Source: an uncultured Granulosicoccus sp. (GTDB taxonomy: Bacteria; Pseudomonadota; Gammaproteobacteria; Granulosicoccales; Granulosicoccaceae). From it: DNA of 64,000 bases. The position numbers and the translations under genes were made by a program. This document shows positions 19,298-28,308 of the stretch, piece by piece. How positions within the stretch are numbered: position 1 is the first letter of the stretch; the number at the start of each line of letters is the position of its first letter. The stretch is from positions 144,561 through 208,560 of the forward strand of contig CANLXI010000010.1 of assembly GCA_947495035.1 (NCBI GenBank), given 5' to 3'. The notes under the pieces were generated by a model, which was not told the DNA's origin, searched no databases, and worked only from the letters and a program-made list of their open reading frames with translations.

Positions 19298-21070
19298 TTA
19301 CGTCGCTGGGGCAGCCTGCATCGGACCGGTAGAGGCGTGATCACCCTTCTGCATTGCCTTGGATCGTTGTAGATCCCACCAGGCAAAGACAAAATAGATC
19401 AGCGTGCACCAGATGGTTACGCTATAGAACATCTCCCTGTTGACATAGTAGGCGTAAAGATCCGGGCTGTTGAACAGCACGCGCCAGGCTAACACCGCCG
19501 GCACGACCAGACCGACCAGGATCCACACCGCTCGAATTCCCTTTGTCAGCGTGGATGTGTCCTTGACATCGACATGGGTTTCCGTCGCCGCCAATCTGGC
19601 ATGGTATTCCTCGACCTTCCTGTTGAACTCCTGCTCCCGCTGCTCCGCTTCCGGGTAGCTCTCGCCGGCGCCCGCTGCCTTCGCCAACAGGGTGTAGCAG
19701 ACAATCGCGACCATCCAGGTCGGCAGGAACAGGTATACGAAATACAGGATACCGGTGGCATTCAGCCCGAAGCCGAACACCAGACAGATCGCCCAGGTTA
19801 TCAGCGCCGGTTTGTTGTCCCTGAGCCCCTTCAGGCGGTGCCAATTGCTCTTGAGGCCGAGCCGAGGAAAGACATGCTGTTCGGCGAATACGATACCGCC
19901 AATTGGTACGAGTACGAGTCCTGCGTAGGCCAGAATAGGCAGGATCTGGCGGTAGATGAACGGGAAGCAGCTGCCGACGACGACCACAGCCCCGACGGCA
20001 AGCGTCACTTTCTGGCGCGGAACCTTGGGGAATACCGCTTGAGCTGCAAGACCTGCGCGATAGAGATTCGGATTGGCCGTTGTCCATCCCGCGATGATGA
20101 CGATGACAAAACCGGTGGCACCCAGCGCGTAGTAGGCAACATCCCCCGGTGACACCACTGCAATGCTCAGCTTCATCATGGACGCCGTCGCGGCCCCCAT
20201 CAGTGCGGCAGAAATCCAGGCAACGTAATGACCGAACATCATGCCGGTTGCAGTGCAAAGACCGTAAACCGACTTCTTCGCATAACGCAGCATCGCCATA
20301 TCAACCAGACCGAAATGCGCGAAGGTGTTCGCCGCCCAGGCGAAACCAATCACTTCCACCAAACCGATCCCGGGCTGCCCTTCAGCATTGATGCCGGTAA
20401 AGACAGTCGCGCCCGCGAGGTTCACGAATTCGGAGAAACTGGCCAGCGTTGTATATCCGGTCAGAGTTTCATTCAACGCCGGTATCAGTACCATGCCACC
20501 AGCCGTGAACATCACCATCAGCCAGGGTGTGCAAATGGTGGCAAACTCGGCCACCACGTTGAAACCGTAGTAAGCCACTACCACCGCTATCACGCTTGCC
20601 GAGGCGGCAATGGCGGCGAAGGCAAGATTGCTGGGATACGGATAGATCTGCGGTGGGATATCGAACAGTACCCGAACCGCGGTCGCCGACACCGTGATCA
20701 TGGCTGCCGAAATGGCCGCGAATATCAATACATTCGCGCCATTGTAAATCCGCGAGGTCATATCCCCAAGGTGATATTCGATATAGGTGTACAGGCTGAG
20801 CCGGGTCTTGACCGCGATCGGCGCGGTGATCAGCCAGAAGCTCATGGCGGCAAGTGTGTTGCCGATGAGGAGCCCGAGCAGGATATCCTGGATGCTGGCG
20901 CCCATCGCCACGAAGGCAGCACCGATGACAAACTCGGTTGCGGCGACGTGTTCTGCGCCATAAAGTCCAAGGAAATGTTTGGGCCCGTGTAGCCGGTGTT
21001 TTGGCACGGGTAGCAATTCGTCGTCCATCTCCGATATGGAGTGACCTTGATCGGTTGCTGTATCTACCAT
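19298..21070 (-). CDS. NCS1-like (purine-cytosine permease family) transporter
   Basis: This 590-residue inner-membrane protein has about twelve hydrophobic segments. The ATG at 21070 is preceded by AGGAGAGGG at good spacing, so I prefer it to the GTG at 21106. The N-terminal cytoplasmic tail leads into GPKHFLGLYGAEHVAATEFVIGAAF. The helix-1 region, the TAPIAVKTR loop and overall layout resemble the cytosine/purine/allantoin permease superfamily. The family normally imports nucleobases or related compounds with H+ or Na+. A soluble insertion of about 50 residues near 475-525 (rich in Glu and Lys) precedes the last helices. Its place between a polyol binding protein and a polyol dehydrogenase makes a polyol or sugar-acid substrate possible. 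Confidence 0.75.
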   Translation of the reverse strand: MVDTATDQGHSISEMDDELLPVPKHRLHGPKHFLGLYGAEHVAATEFVIGAAFVAMGASIQDILLGLLIGNTLAAMSFWLITAPIAVKTRLSLYTYIEYHLGDMTSRIYNGANVLIFAAISAAMITVSATAVRVLFDIPPQIYPYPSNLAFAAIAASASVIAVVVAYYGFNVVAEFATICTPWLMVMFTAGGMVLIPALNETLTGYTTLASFSEFVNLAGATVFTGINAEGQPGIGLVEVIGFAWAANTFAHFGLVDMAMLRYAKKSVYGLCTATGMMFGHYVAWISAALMGAATASMMKLSIAVVSPGDVAYYALGATGFVIVIIAGWTTANPNLYRAGLAAQAVFPKVPRQKVTLAVGAVVVVGSCFPFIYRQILPILAYAGLVLVPIGGIVFAEQHVFPRLGLKSNWHRLKGLRDNKPALITWAICLVFGFGLNATGILYFVYLFLPTWMVAIVCYTLLAKAAGAGESYPEAEQREQEFNRKVEEYHARLAATETHVDVKDTSTLTKGIRAVWILVGLVVPAVLAWRVLFNSPDLYAYYVNREMFYSVTIWCTLIYFVFAWWDLQRSKAMQKGDHASTGPMQAAPAT

Positions 21071-21135
21071 CGGTTTACCCTCTCCTGATTGATGATTGTT
21101 CGACACACAGCCATCCGGCAGCGTGTCGATCCCTG

Positions 21136-22452
21136 TTACCGGTTAAGCATCTCGACTCGGACCATCTGTTTCTCGGTTACCCACTGAGAGTTCTTGAGCG
21201 CATCTTCAATGGTGGCAGCGTCCTCCAGAACGTCGGCGAACTGTTGGCCGACCGCAGTTGCAATTCCCGTGAACTCGGGAAAGGCCACGAATTGCACTCC
21301 GGTGTAAGGCACCTCTTCTACCGTTGGTGCCGTCGGGTCCGCCGATTCGATGCTGGCGAGCGTCATGGCGGCAAATGGAACCTTCTGATACTCAGGGTTT
21401 TCATACAAGGACTTGCGAGTTCCCGGTGGCACGCTGGCCCACCCGTCAATCTCTGCAACCAGGGCAAGGTAGTCTTTCGATGTTGCCCAGGCCACGAATT
21501 TCTTCGCAGATTCCTGTCTGTCGGTGCTTGTGGGAATGGCCAGCGCCCAGGCCCACAGCCAATTGGCTCTCTTACCCAAACCGTTGTCGGGTGCCATGGC
21601 GAAACCCACGGAGTCGGCAACAGTAGAATCCTCGTTCATCACGAACTGACCGGCGGCTGTAGCATCTATCCAGATGGCGCACTGGCCCTGTTGAAACAAC
21701 GCCAGATTTTCCTGGTAGCCCTTGGAATGGGCATCCACCGGACCGTACTTCGATAGCAATTCTGCATAGGTGGTCAGAGCGCTGTTCCAGGCTTCACTAT
21801 CGAGCTGGGGTTGCCAGTCCATGTCAAACCATCTGGCACCAAATGAATTCGCCATGGATGTCACTAGCGCCATGTTTTCTCCCCAGCCAGCCTTGCCTCG
21901 CAGACAGATCCCGGAAACACCCTGTTCCCGATCCGTCAACGCACTGGCAGCCTCTATGATGAAATCCCAGGTAGGCTCCTCCGGCATTTCCAGGTCCGAT
22001 GCCTCGAACAAGTCAGTGCGATACATCGTGAAGGAAGACTCTCCATAGAATGGCGCTCCGTACAGCACCCCGTCGTACGACAAACCGGCTCGAATTGGCG
22101 GTAGAAGGTCGCCAATATCATAGCCACCCGGTAGATCATCCAACGGCACCAACCAGTCCCGCTCCGCCCAGATGGATGCTTCATAGGTACCTATCGTGAC
22201 CACATCGAACTGGCCGCCGCCGGTGGCTATGTCTGTTGTCGCACGTTGACGCAAGGTGTTTTCATCAAGCGTCACCCATTCCACGGTAATGTCAGGGTTG
22301 GCTTTTGTAAAATGTTCCGTCAAGCCCTGCATACGAACCATGTCGCCATTATCGACGGTTGCAATGGTAATCGTTTCAGCCATCGCAGCTGAAAAGGTTG
22401 TGCTGAGAGCAAGACACGCGATCGGCATTGATGTGATACGTGTGGTTTTCAT
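21136..22452 (-). CDS. Sorbitol/mannitol-type ABC transporter substrate-binding protein
   Basis: This 438-residue protein starts at 22452, seven bases after AGGAGG, with a signal peptide ending near AMAE. It is a family-1 extracellular solute-binding protein. The segments DITVEWVTLDENTLRQR, FDVVTIGTYE and YGESSFTMYRTDLFE look like the SmoE/MtlE polyol binders. Its usual partners, two MalFG-like permeases and an MsmX-like ATPase, are not nearby. The next gene, 65 bp on, is an NCS1-like permease instead. It may work with a transporter encoded elsewhere, or the partner genes have been lost. Confidence 0.87.
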   Translation of the reverse strand: MKTTRITSMPIACLALSTTFSAAMAETITIATVDNGDMVRMQGLTEHFTKANPDITVEWVTLDENTLRQRATTDIATGGGQFDVVTIGTYEASIWAERDWLVPLDDLPGGYDIGDLLPPIRAGLSYDGVLYGAPFYGESSFTMYRTDLFEASDLEMPEEPTWDFIIEAASALTDREQGVSGICLRGKAGWGENMALVTSMANSFGARWFDMDWQPQLDSEAWNSALTTYAELLSKYGPVDAHSKGYQENLALFQQGQCAIWIDATAAGQFVMNEDSTVADSVGFAMAPDNGLGKRANWLWAWALAIPTSTDRQESAKKFVAWATSKDYLALVAEIDGWASVPPGTRKSLYENPEYQKVPFAAMTLASIESADPTAPTVEEVPYTGVQFVAFPEFTGIATAVGQQFADVLEDAATIEDALKNSQWVTEKQMVRVEMLNR

Positions 22453-23189
22453 CTTCGGTCCTCCTGGAGATGTGAAAGCACTTTGATCGTTACGAGAGGC
22501 AATGAGAGCGCTCGGCCGGCGACGGGACAGGCCTACTCGGCAGGTCTCCGCCTGCGGAATCGGACGAGAAATGTAGTGTTCTCGGTAAGCCCTGCACATC
22601 GATGATCGTTCCTCACAGAAACTGTTATCACCGGGCACAACCTGAACATACGCTCGTCAAAACAGTCAAACCAGTACATAACTGCTCGATATCGGTACAA
22701 CCCTGCAAGTTGCCGGTTCGCAATGAAGTCAGTTGGTACGCTTGACGAGGACACACCAACGGCCTCGAGGACACGCTTGGCTGCGTATCGGAAACTGCTG
22801 CGCAAGAGACAAGACTACCGTACCCTTTCACGTAGTCGCTACGGGTAGTCACTCATTGACACCCGCTCGGAAACGCATCGCGTTGTCGCTCTTGCGCGAA
22901 ACAGATCCATTCACAGGTGAGCGGTACGATGAAAAACTCTCGCCATACGAGTAATTCATCGAAAATTTTCCAACGATCACGTGGTGCATCAATCTTCGAT
23001 ATGACGGCGACCACATCCTGCGGACCTGGCATACCGAAATGCAGATATGGAAAAACCCACGTTAGGCCTATTCTGGCAGGAGGCGTTACGGAATGATGCA
23101 TAGTCAGGGATGACCTTGCTAGCTGCCCACAAAGGCACTCAGGTCATCCACCACAAGAGCCGCAGCAGACCTGGCGATGTGATCGCGGG

Positions 23190-23469
23190 CCTTCCGCCGA
23201 TCGATCAGCTCGCTCTAGCACGCGCAGAAAGCGCAAGCCACAGGATTTGACAACCCGCTCGGGGGAGTATGACGTCTCCAGAATGAACTCGAGAAGTCCA
23301 AATGCGGCTACGTCACCGGACAGGGGAATTGAAGTAGATCGGATTCGATCCCCTGTTCTCGATCAATCACACCCTGGCCATGCACCGTGCCAATGTCAAT
23401 CGCCTGGTTCATTGCCTCTGCTGCACCACCAGGAAACCCGAGGCACTGGTGCAACATCAGCGGATCCAT
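23190..23469 (-). pseudogene. Fragments of a transcriptional regulator, frame-broken
   Basis: On the minus strand one frame reads from an ATG at 23469 through FPGGAAEAMNQAIDIG and stops near 23320. A second frame, from about 23332, reads DVAAFGLLEFILETSYSPER and on to FLRVLERADRS. The second piece resembles the ligand-binding domain of AraC-type regulators such as those controlling mannitol genes. A third short frame, to about 23122, ends AALVVDDLSAFVGS and could equally suggest a GntR-type C-terminus. The pieces are in different frames with stops, so any gene here is dead. The family call is weak. Confidence 0.25.
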
Positions 23470-23611
23470 CTAGCCAACCACAATCGGATTATTCGGCAGA
23501 AGCAGAGAGCAAGGGGTCCGGTGATGTGACAGATCAAGCAACAATACAATTCAAGTACTTCTTGACGAACCATCGAACACATCGAACACATCGATCGAAG
23601 TCAGTTTTCAG

Positions 23612-23642
23612 TTGCTCCGGTGTAAAAAATACACCGGAGCAA
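23612..23642 (-). terminator. Hairpin after the CHRD lipoprotein gene
   Basis: TTGCTCCGGTGT (23612-23623) and ACACCGGAGCAA (23631-23642) form a 12-bp perfect stem with an A/T loop (AAAAAAT on the plus strand), 31 bp beyond the stop at 23674. No T-run follows outside the stem, so efficiency is uncertain. Confidence 0.55.
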
Positions 23643-23673
23643 ATTTCACTACATGAAGGATTTTTCGACAGGA

Positions 23674-24813
23674 TTATGGTTGAGGAGTAATGGTGACTCG
23701 CAGCACACTGCCGTTCAGACTGACGCTCTGGCCGCGACCACTCAGGCTGCTGACTCGTGTGTCCGGGTCTATATCACCGGTATTGGCTTCGCTTTGCCTC
23801 TGAACCTGATTCGCACCGGTACCAGGCTCCTCATCCAGCTCCGTCCCTGCATCCCAGATGGCAATATCCGATTCCAGCACTGCTCCGGATACCGGTTGAC
23901 CATCGACGAAAAGATCCAGACTGTTATCCGCATCGGTCGCTGTGTAGAACCAGTCGTTTGACGGGATAAACATCGTGACGAAATCCAGCTTGTCACCATC
24001 GACTGCCTGCAGGGTGAATTCGTAGGAACCACCCGGACCAATTGGCCCAGGAGCTTCAGCACCGACAGGAATACTGAATGCCACCGAGCCAGGTACGGCT
24101 TCAGCATACGGCGCGACATTTCCATCTTCGGCGACCGCTTCCAAACCGGCGTTGGCAGCATCACGAGGCAGCAGCAATGGACTATCGTCTTCATTTCGAT
24201 GCACGATGAAGACGCCCGGTGACAATGGAACAGCCTGAGTAGTATTATCGGACAACACGTTCAATGTGTCTGCTGTGGAAATGTTTTCCAGCAAGACCGA
24301 GAACGTTGTTGCATTGCCTGCATCGATCTGCCCACGGATCTCGCCCGCAGCGTTAGCGTCGGTATGAACGTTGAAATACAGTTCACCGCGATTGAATGCA
24401 CCTATTTCATCATCAGTCAAGGCCCTGGCATCCGCCGGTACAGTCCAGGTCGATCCGCCGTCGGCGCTCGTCAGACCAATCAGCACCGGACCAGTGGAGC
24501 CTGCGAAGCCGCGATGGATATGAGCCATGGTTGCATCACCCGACAGGTTGCTGACACCCACCGTGGCGGTCACCATACCATCGGCGTCAACGGAAACCTC
24601 TGCCGAACCACTGGCGCCATCCGGCACAGCTACAGGCACTGGTATTTCCTGTGCAGCGCTGAGAGTCACCGAGATACTCTGAGACTCATCAATGCCCGAC
24701 TGGTCGACGTCGTCATCATCGTCACTACTGCTGCAAGCACCGAGCGCAAGCAGGACTGACAAGGTCAACACGCTCTTCAATGGCGCATTCATTGGTGATT
24801 TACGTTTTTTCAT
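23674..24813 (-). CDS. CHRD/spondin-domain lipoprotein
   Basis: This 379-residue protein starts at the ATG at 24813; a GTG three bases earlier is an alternative. A type II signal peptide ends in a LGAC lipobox with Cys27, followed by an acidic tether (SSSDDDDDVD). Residues about 48-165 form a CHRD domain (SAAQEIPVPV, ATMAHIHRGFAGSTGPV, GELYFNVHT, GEIRGQI). Residues about 170-350 form a spondin_N-like domain (TFSVLLENIS, LSPGVFIVHR, FVTMFIPSNDWFY). Two extracellular domains usually found apart are joined on one lipid-anchored protein. Function is unknown; surface or periplasmic binding is the natural guess. Confidence 0.85.
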   Translation of the reverse strand: MKKRKSPMNAPLKSVLTLSVLLALGACSSSDDDDDVDQSGIDESQSISVTLSAAQEIPVPVAVPDGASGSAEVSVDADGMVTATVGVSNLSGDATMAHIHRGFAGSTGPVLIGLTSADGGSTWTVPADARALTDDEIGAFNRGELYFNVHTDANAAGEIRGQIDAGNATTFSVLLENISTADTLNVLSDNTTQAVPLSPGVFIVHRNEDDSPLLLPRDAANAGLEAVAEDGNVAPYAEAVPGSVAFSIPVGAEAPGPIGPGGSYEFTLQAVDGDKLDFVTMFIPSNDWFYTATDADNSLDLFVDGQPVSGAVLESDIAIWDAGTELDEEPGTGANQVQRQSEANTGDIDPDTRVSSLSGRGQSVSLNGSVLRVTITPQP

Positions 24814-25142
24814 CACGAATCCAAATAGTAGAGAGAGGGCGGATCACTCCCGCAGACAGTCAGAAGAGCTATCCATGAGCAAGACAGATATCTGTCCGAG
24901 ACAATGACGGGATCGAGCAGCAAGGATCGCCGACCATGAACATATGCCATGGCCGGCATTCCATTCGTTCCCGATTCGCGTCTAAGGTTCCCGGCTCGAA
25001 GGTTGATTCGGACTACAAGTATGCCAACCGGCAGTTTTCTTCAGGAAAGGCCAAAATGCCATCCGCTCATTGCACACCAACAGTGAGGCACACACTGCAC
25101 TCACGCCAGCTGCACGCTGGCAAGGCGCCATTTCGACCCTGT
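24814..25142. other. Intergenic region, 329 bp, no gene seen
   Basis: This separates thyA (minus) from the CHRD gene (minus). It must hold the CHRD promoter and the end of the lgt-thyA transcript. No clear hairpin with a T-run was found, and plus-strand frames here have no coding character. Confidence 0.4.
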
Positions 25143-26039
25143 CTATACTGCAACATCCGCCTTGATTGCAGGATGTGGGTCATACCCCTCGACCTCGAAA
25201 TCCTCGATTCGATAATCATCGATATTCGCGGCCTGGCGTGTCAGGCGCATCCGAGGTAATGCGCGAGGTTCACGCGAGAGCTGCTCACGTGCCTGCTCGA
25301 GGTGGTTGAGGTACAAATGCACATCGCCACCTGCCCAGACGAACTCGCCGGGGCGCAGACCGGCTTGCTGCGCCAGCATCAGCTGCAGAGCAACGGCCCC
25401 AACATAATTGAACGGTGCGCCGAGCAGCAGGTCAACCGAGCGCTGATACATAAGACAATTGAGCCGGCCATCCGAAGTCACGTGATACTGATAGATCATG
25501 TGGCAAGGTGGCAGCGCCATCGAACCCAGCTCGGGAACATTCCAGGCGTGGAAGATCATGCGCCGGCTCGCCGGTGTTTCCTTCAGCATACGGACAAGGT
25601 CGGCAATCTGATCATATTCACGACCATCATTACCCAACCAGCGACGCCACTGCTTGCCATACACCGGTCCAAGCTCGCCCCACTGAGCCGCGAAGGTATC
25701 GTCATCCATGATACGTTGCTCGAATTCCTCTTGCGAAATCTCATCGCCCGTTTCGCGACGATAGCTGGCCAGGGGCCAATCGCTCCAGATCCGCACATTC
25801 TCGCGCAGTAACGGCTGAATGTTAGTTCCACCAGTGAGAAACCAGATCATCTCCTTGACCGCGGTTTTCCAGTAAACACGCTTGGTGGTCAGGATGGGAA
25901 CTGTACCGCCTGAGAGATCAAAGCGAATCATGGCTCCGAAAATGGAGCGAGTACCAACCCCGGTACGATCCACTCGTTCGTCGCCACGTTCCAGAACCTG
26001 GGTGAGCAAGTCGAGATATTGGTATTCCGGGTGTCTCAT
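25143..26039 (-). CDS. thyA: Thymidylate synthase
   Basis: This 298-residue enzyme converts dUMP and methylene-tetrahydrofolate to dTMP. The nucleophile is Cys179 in LPPCHMIYQYHV. The N-terminal DRTGVGT segment, MIWFLTGGTN and the Asn/Asp region FNYVGAVALQLML are intact. It is longer than E. coli ThyA (264) because of an insertion around residues 90-135, as in many proteobacterial long forms. It follows lgt by 5 bp, the same pair as in E. coli. Confidence 0.97.
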   Translation of the reverse strand: MRHPEYQYLDLLTQVLERGDERVDRTGVGTRSIFGAMIRFDLSGGTVPILTTKRVYWKTAVKEMIWFLTGGTNIQPLLRENVRIWSDWPLASYRRETGDEISQEEFEQRIMDDDTFAAQWGELGPVYGKQWRRWLGNDGREYDQIADLVRMLKETPASRRMIFHAWNVPELGSMALPPCHMIYQYHVTSDGRLNCLMYQRSVDLLLGAPFNYVGAVALQLMLAQQAGLRPGEFVWAGGDVHLYLNHLEQAREQLSREPRALPRMRLTRQAANIDDYRIEDFEVEGYDPHPAIKADVAV

Positions 26040-26044
26040 GCAGA

Positions 26045-26842
26045 TCAGGCCGTTCGCTTGTCATAGGCGCTGTACAACAACCACGCCCCTAGCAGAATCA
26101 TCGGGAAGGACAGCAGCTGTCCCATGGTCAACCAGTTGAAGGCGATGAATCCCAGATCAGCATCCGGCTGTCGAACGAACTCGATGAAAAATCGGTAGAT
26201 GCCGTAGCACAGGACGAACATGCCGGACACCGCCCGACGTGGTCGCTCAGTGGATGAGAACCACCAGACGATGAGAAACAGCACGATGCCTTCAAAGAAG
26301 AACTGGTAGAGCTGATTGGGGTGACGCGGCAAGTCGCCGGCATGGGGAAACACCATACCCCAGGGCACATCGGTCACCCGGCCATACAACTCGCCGTTGA
26401 TGAAGTTGCCGATGCGCCCGGCGCCCAGGCCGATCGGGAAGGCCGGCGCAAAGAAGTCGGCCACCTGGAAGAAGGTGCGTTGGGTTTGCCGCGCATACAG
26501 CCAGAACGCCACGATGACGCCCAGAAAGCCTCCGTGAAACGACATGCCGCGCCAGCCGTATTCACTGAACGGATTGATGGCGTCCAGCGGCCGCGTCAGC
26601 AGAATGTCGGTCTGGTAGAACACCAGCGAACCGATCTTGCCACCGAGCACCACACCCAGCACGATGTAGAACACCGCATCACCGATCTCGTCAGGATTCC
26701 AGCCGGAACCGGGTTTTCTGGCCCGATGGGTGGACAACCACCAGCCGGCCAGGAACGCCACCAGGTAGGTGATGCCGTACCAGTGCACGGTCAGCGGTCC
26801 GAGCGAAAACGCTACGGGATCGATATCAGGATATTGCAGCAT
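26045..26842 (-). CDS. lgt: Prolipoprotein diacylglyceryl transferase
   Basis: This 265-residue inner-membrane enzyme transfers diacylglycerol from phosphatidylglycerol to the lipobox cysteine of prolipoproteins. I start at MLQYPDIDPVAF (26842), the usual Lgt opening; the frame continues upstream without coding signs. The family signature GAGRIGNFINGELYGR and the catalytic region FHGGFLGV are present, with seven hydrophobic helices. It is upstream of thyA and co-directional. Together with lnt at 51 kb and the CHRD lipoprotein, the window holds both acylation steps and one client. Confidence 0.96.
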   Translation of the reverse strand: MLQYPDIDPVAFSLGPLTVHWYGITYLVAFLAGWWLSTHRARKPGSGWNPDEIGDAVFYIVLGVVLGGKIGSLVFYQTDILLTRPLDAINPFSEYGWRGMSFHGGFLGVIVAFWLYARQTQRTFFQVADFFAPAFPIGLGAGRIGNFINGELYGRVTDVPWGMVFPHAGDLPRHPNQLYQFFFEGIVLFLIVWWFSSTERPRRAVSGMFVLCYGIYRFFIEFVRQPDADLGFIAFNWLTMGQLLSFPMILLGAWLLYSAYDKRTA

Positions 26843-26998
26843 TCGGGACGTTGATCCGGAGAGGGTTCGGAAGGCAAACAAGCCGATAATTATACCCGCA
26901 GAGCGCCGCTTGGTTCCGTGAATTGCCGAATCAGACTGATCGGCAACCCTTCCACCCAACGATCAGTCACACGGCATGGCATGACGGGCAGTGACAGG

Positions 26999-27035
26999 AA
27001 AAAAAACGATCATGAGCCGGCAATGGACCGGCTCA
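26999..27035 (-). terminator. Rho-independent terminator of the methyltransferase gene
   Basis: Read on the minus strand, TGAGCCGG pairs with CCGGCTCA (8 bp, 7-base loop, 27013-27035) and is followed after a few bases by eight T (26999-27006). It begins 14 bp after the stop at 27049. This is the clearest intrinsic terminator in the window. Confidence 0.82.
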
Positions 27036-27048
27036 CCTTGGCCTGTTC

Positions 27049-28230
27049 CTACAGCAGGCGGGCGATGCAACCGGTCAGGTACAGCGTCTCCGGCATGGCA
27101 ATATTGACCGGGTGATCCGGCCCCTGCTGCAAGGGAGCCAGTACCTGCAGACCCAGACTGCCCCGCGGTGTGTTCTGTCGCATCTGCTGGAGCAGATCAT
27201 CATGACTCAGAGCCTGTGAACAGGAGGCACTGACGATGATGCCACCGGGGTTCAACAGACGCATGGCCAGACGATTGTTCAGCGCATAGTGCCGCAAGCC
27301 CTGCTCCCGGTCCTTGCGACGTTTGATGAAGGCAGGCGGATCCAGCACGACCACGTCGAATCGTTCACCGTCTTCGAACAGTGATCGCATGGCTTCGACC
27401 GCATCGTCACAACGAAAGCTGACGCGATCCTGCAGGCCGTTCGATACGGCGTTGGCTGTTGCCCCGTTGACAGCCTGCTGCGATCCATCAACGCCGATGA
27501 CCTCTCGTGCTCCGCAGGCGGCAGCGTTCAGTGCAAAGCCCCCCAGGTAGGTATACAGATCCAGCACGCGCCGCTCCCTGACCCAGGGCGCCAGCGCTGC
27601 TCGGCTGCTGCGATGATCGTAGAACCAGCCGGTCTTCTGCCCCAGCTCCGCCGGCACATCGAACTGCAGACCGTTTTCCCGCACAGACAGCACCTCGACC
27701 GCCTCGCCAACCACCCACTCGCGATATTCGGGCAGATGCTCAAGCTTGCGCACTGGTGCATCGTTACGCAGGTAGATGGCCGTGGCGCCAGTAACCGATT
27801 GCAAGGCATCGACGATCTCGTCACGGTACCTCTCCATGCCCGCTGTCGTGATCTGCACGACCAGTACATCGTTGTAGCGGTCGACGGTCAGCCCGGGCAG
27901 AAAATCACCTTCACTGTGAACCAGCCTGTAGCAGGGATCATCGTACAGATATTCACGCAGCTCCAGCGCACGCTGCAGTCGCGCCCGCAATACCGTGGCA
28001 TTGAACGGTTCGCGCGCGTCACGACTGGTAACCCGGGCGGCAATCAGGGAGTGAGGGTTGACGTAGGCGTGAGCCAGGAATTTGCCGTTGGCAGATTCGA
28101 GCGTGACAGAGGAACCCGGCTCCAACCCCTTCAGAGGAGTCTGCTCGGTATCGATCTCGTTGGAAAACACCCAGCCGTGCCCGGCCAGTACGCGACGTTC
28201 TTCACGCTTCTTGAGTTTGAGTGCAGTCAC
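27049..28230 (-). CDS. Class I SAM-dependent 23S rRNA methyltransferase, RlmI type
   Basis: This 393-residue protein has an N-terminal PUA-like domain (LAGHGWVFSNEI), a central EEHUD-like part (LPGLTVDRYNDVLVVQ) and a C-terminal Rossmann methyltransferase. Catalytic marks are DPPAFIKRRKD and the cysteine in SASCSQAL. RlmI makes m5C1962 in 23S rRNA. I chose the GTG at 28230 (VTALKLKK) because the family starts there and GGAGG lies upstream, if distantly; a GTG at 28260 is possible. It lies 78 bp after rsd, and a strong terminator follows. Confidence 0.88.
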   Translation of the reverse strand: MTALKLKKREERRVLAGHGWVFSNEIDTEQTPLKGLEPGSSVTLESANGKFLAHAYVNPHSLIAARVTSRDAREPFNATVLRARLQRALELREYLYDDPCYRLVHSEGDFLPGLTVDRYNDVLVVQITTAGMERYRDEIVDALQSVTGATAIYLRNDAPVRKLEHLPEYREWVVGEAVEVLSVRENGLQFDVPAELGQKTGWFYDHRSSRAALAPWVRERRVLDLYTYLGGFALNAAACGAREVIGVDGSQQAVNGATANAVSNGLQDRVSFRCDDAVEAMRSLFEDGERFDVVVLDPPAFIKRRKDREQGLRHYALNNRLAMRLLNPGGIIVSASCSQALSHDDLLQQMRQNTPRGSLGLQVLAPLQQGPDHPVNIAMPETLYLTGCIARLL

Positions 28231-28308
28231 GCGGACGGCGAGCCTCCGCGGTTGGAGCACTGCATCAAGGCAGTGCGGAAAATGGAAGCCGTTGAAACGG
28301 CCGGGGAA

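Larger units (their letters stand above)
22453..23673. other. Gene-poor region, 1.2 kb, with decayed coding fragments
   Basis: No intact gene is convincing here. The first 250 bp upstream of the binding-protein gene should contain its promoter. Several 70-95 codon frames exist on both strands, but they overlap each other and match no family I recognise. Interrupted regulator-like fragments lie at about 23190-23469, described separately. The stretch looks like an eroded regulatory gene or an old deletion junction. Confidence 0.45.

Noticed and set aside
22733..22954. 73-codon plus-strand frame in the gene-poor region
   Set aside because: It overlaps minus-strand frames of similar length, starts without a ribosome site and matches nothing I know; the ending (DPFTGERYDEKL) is suggestive but not enough.
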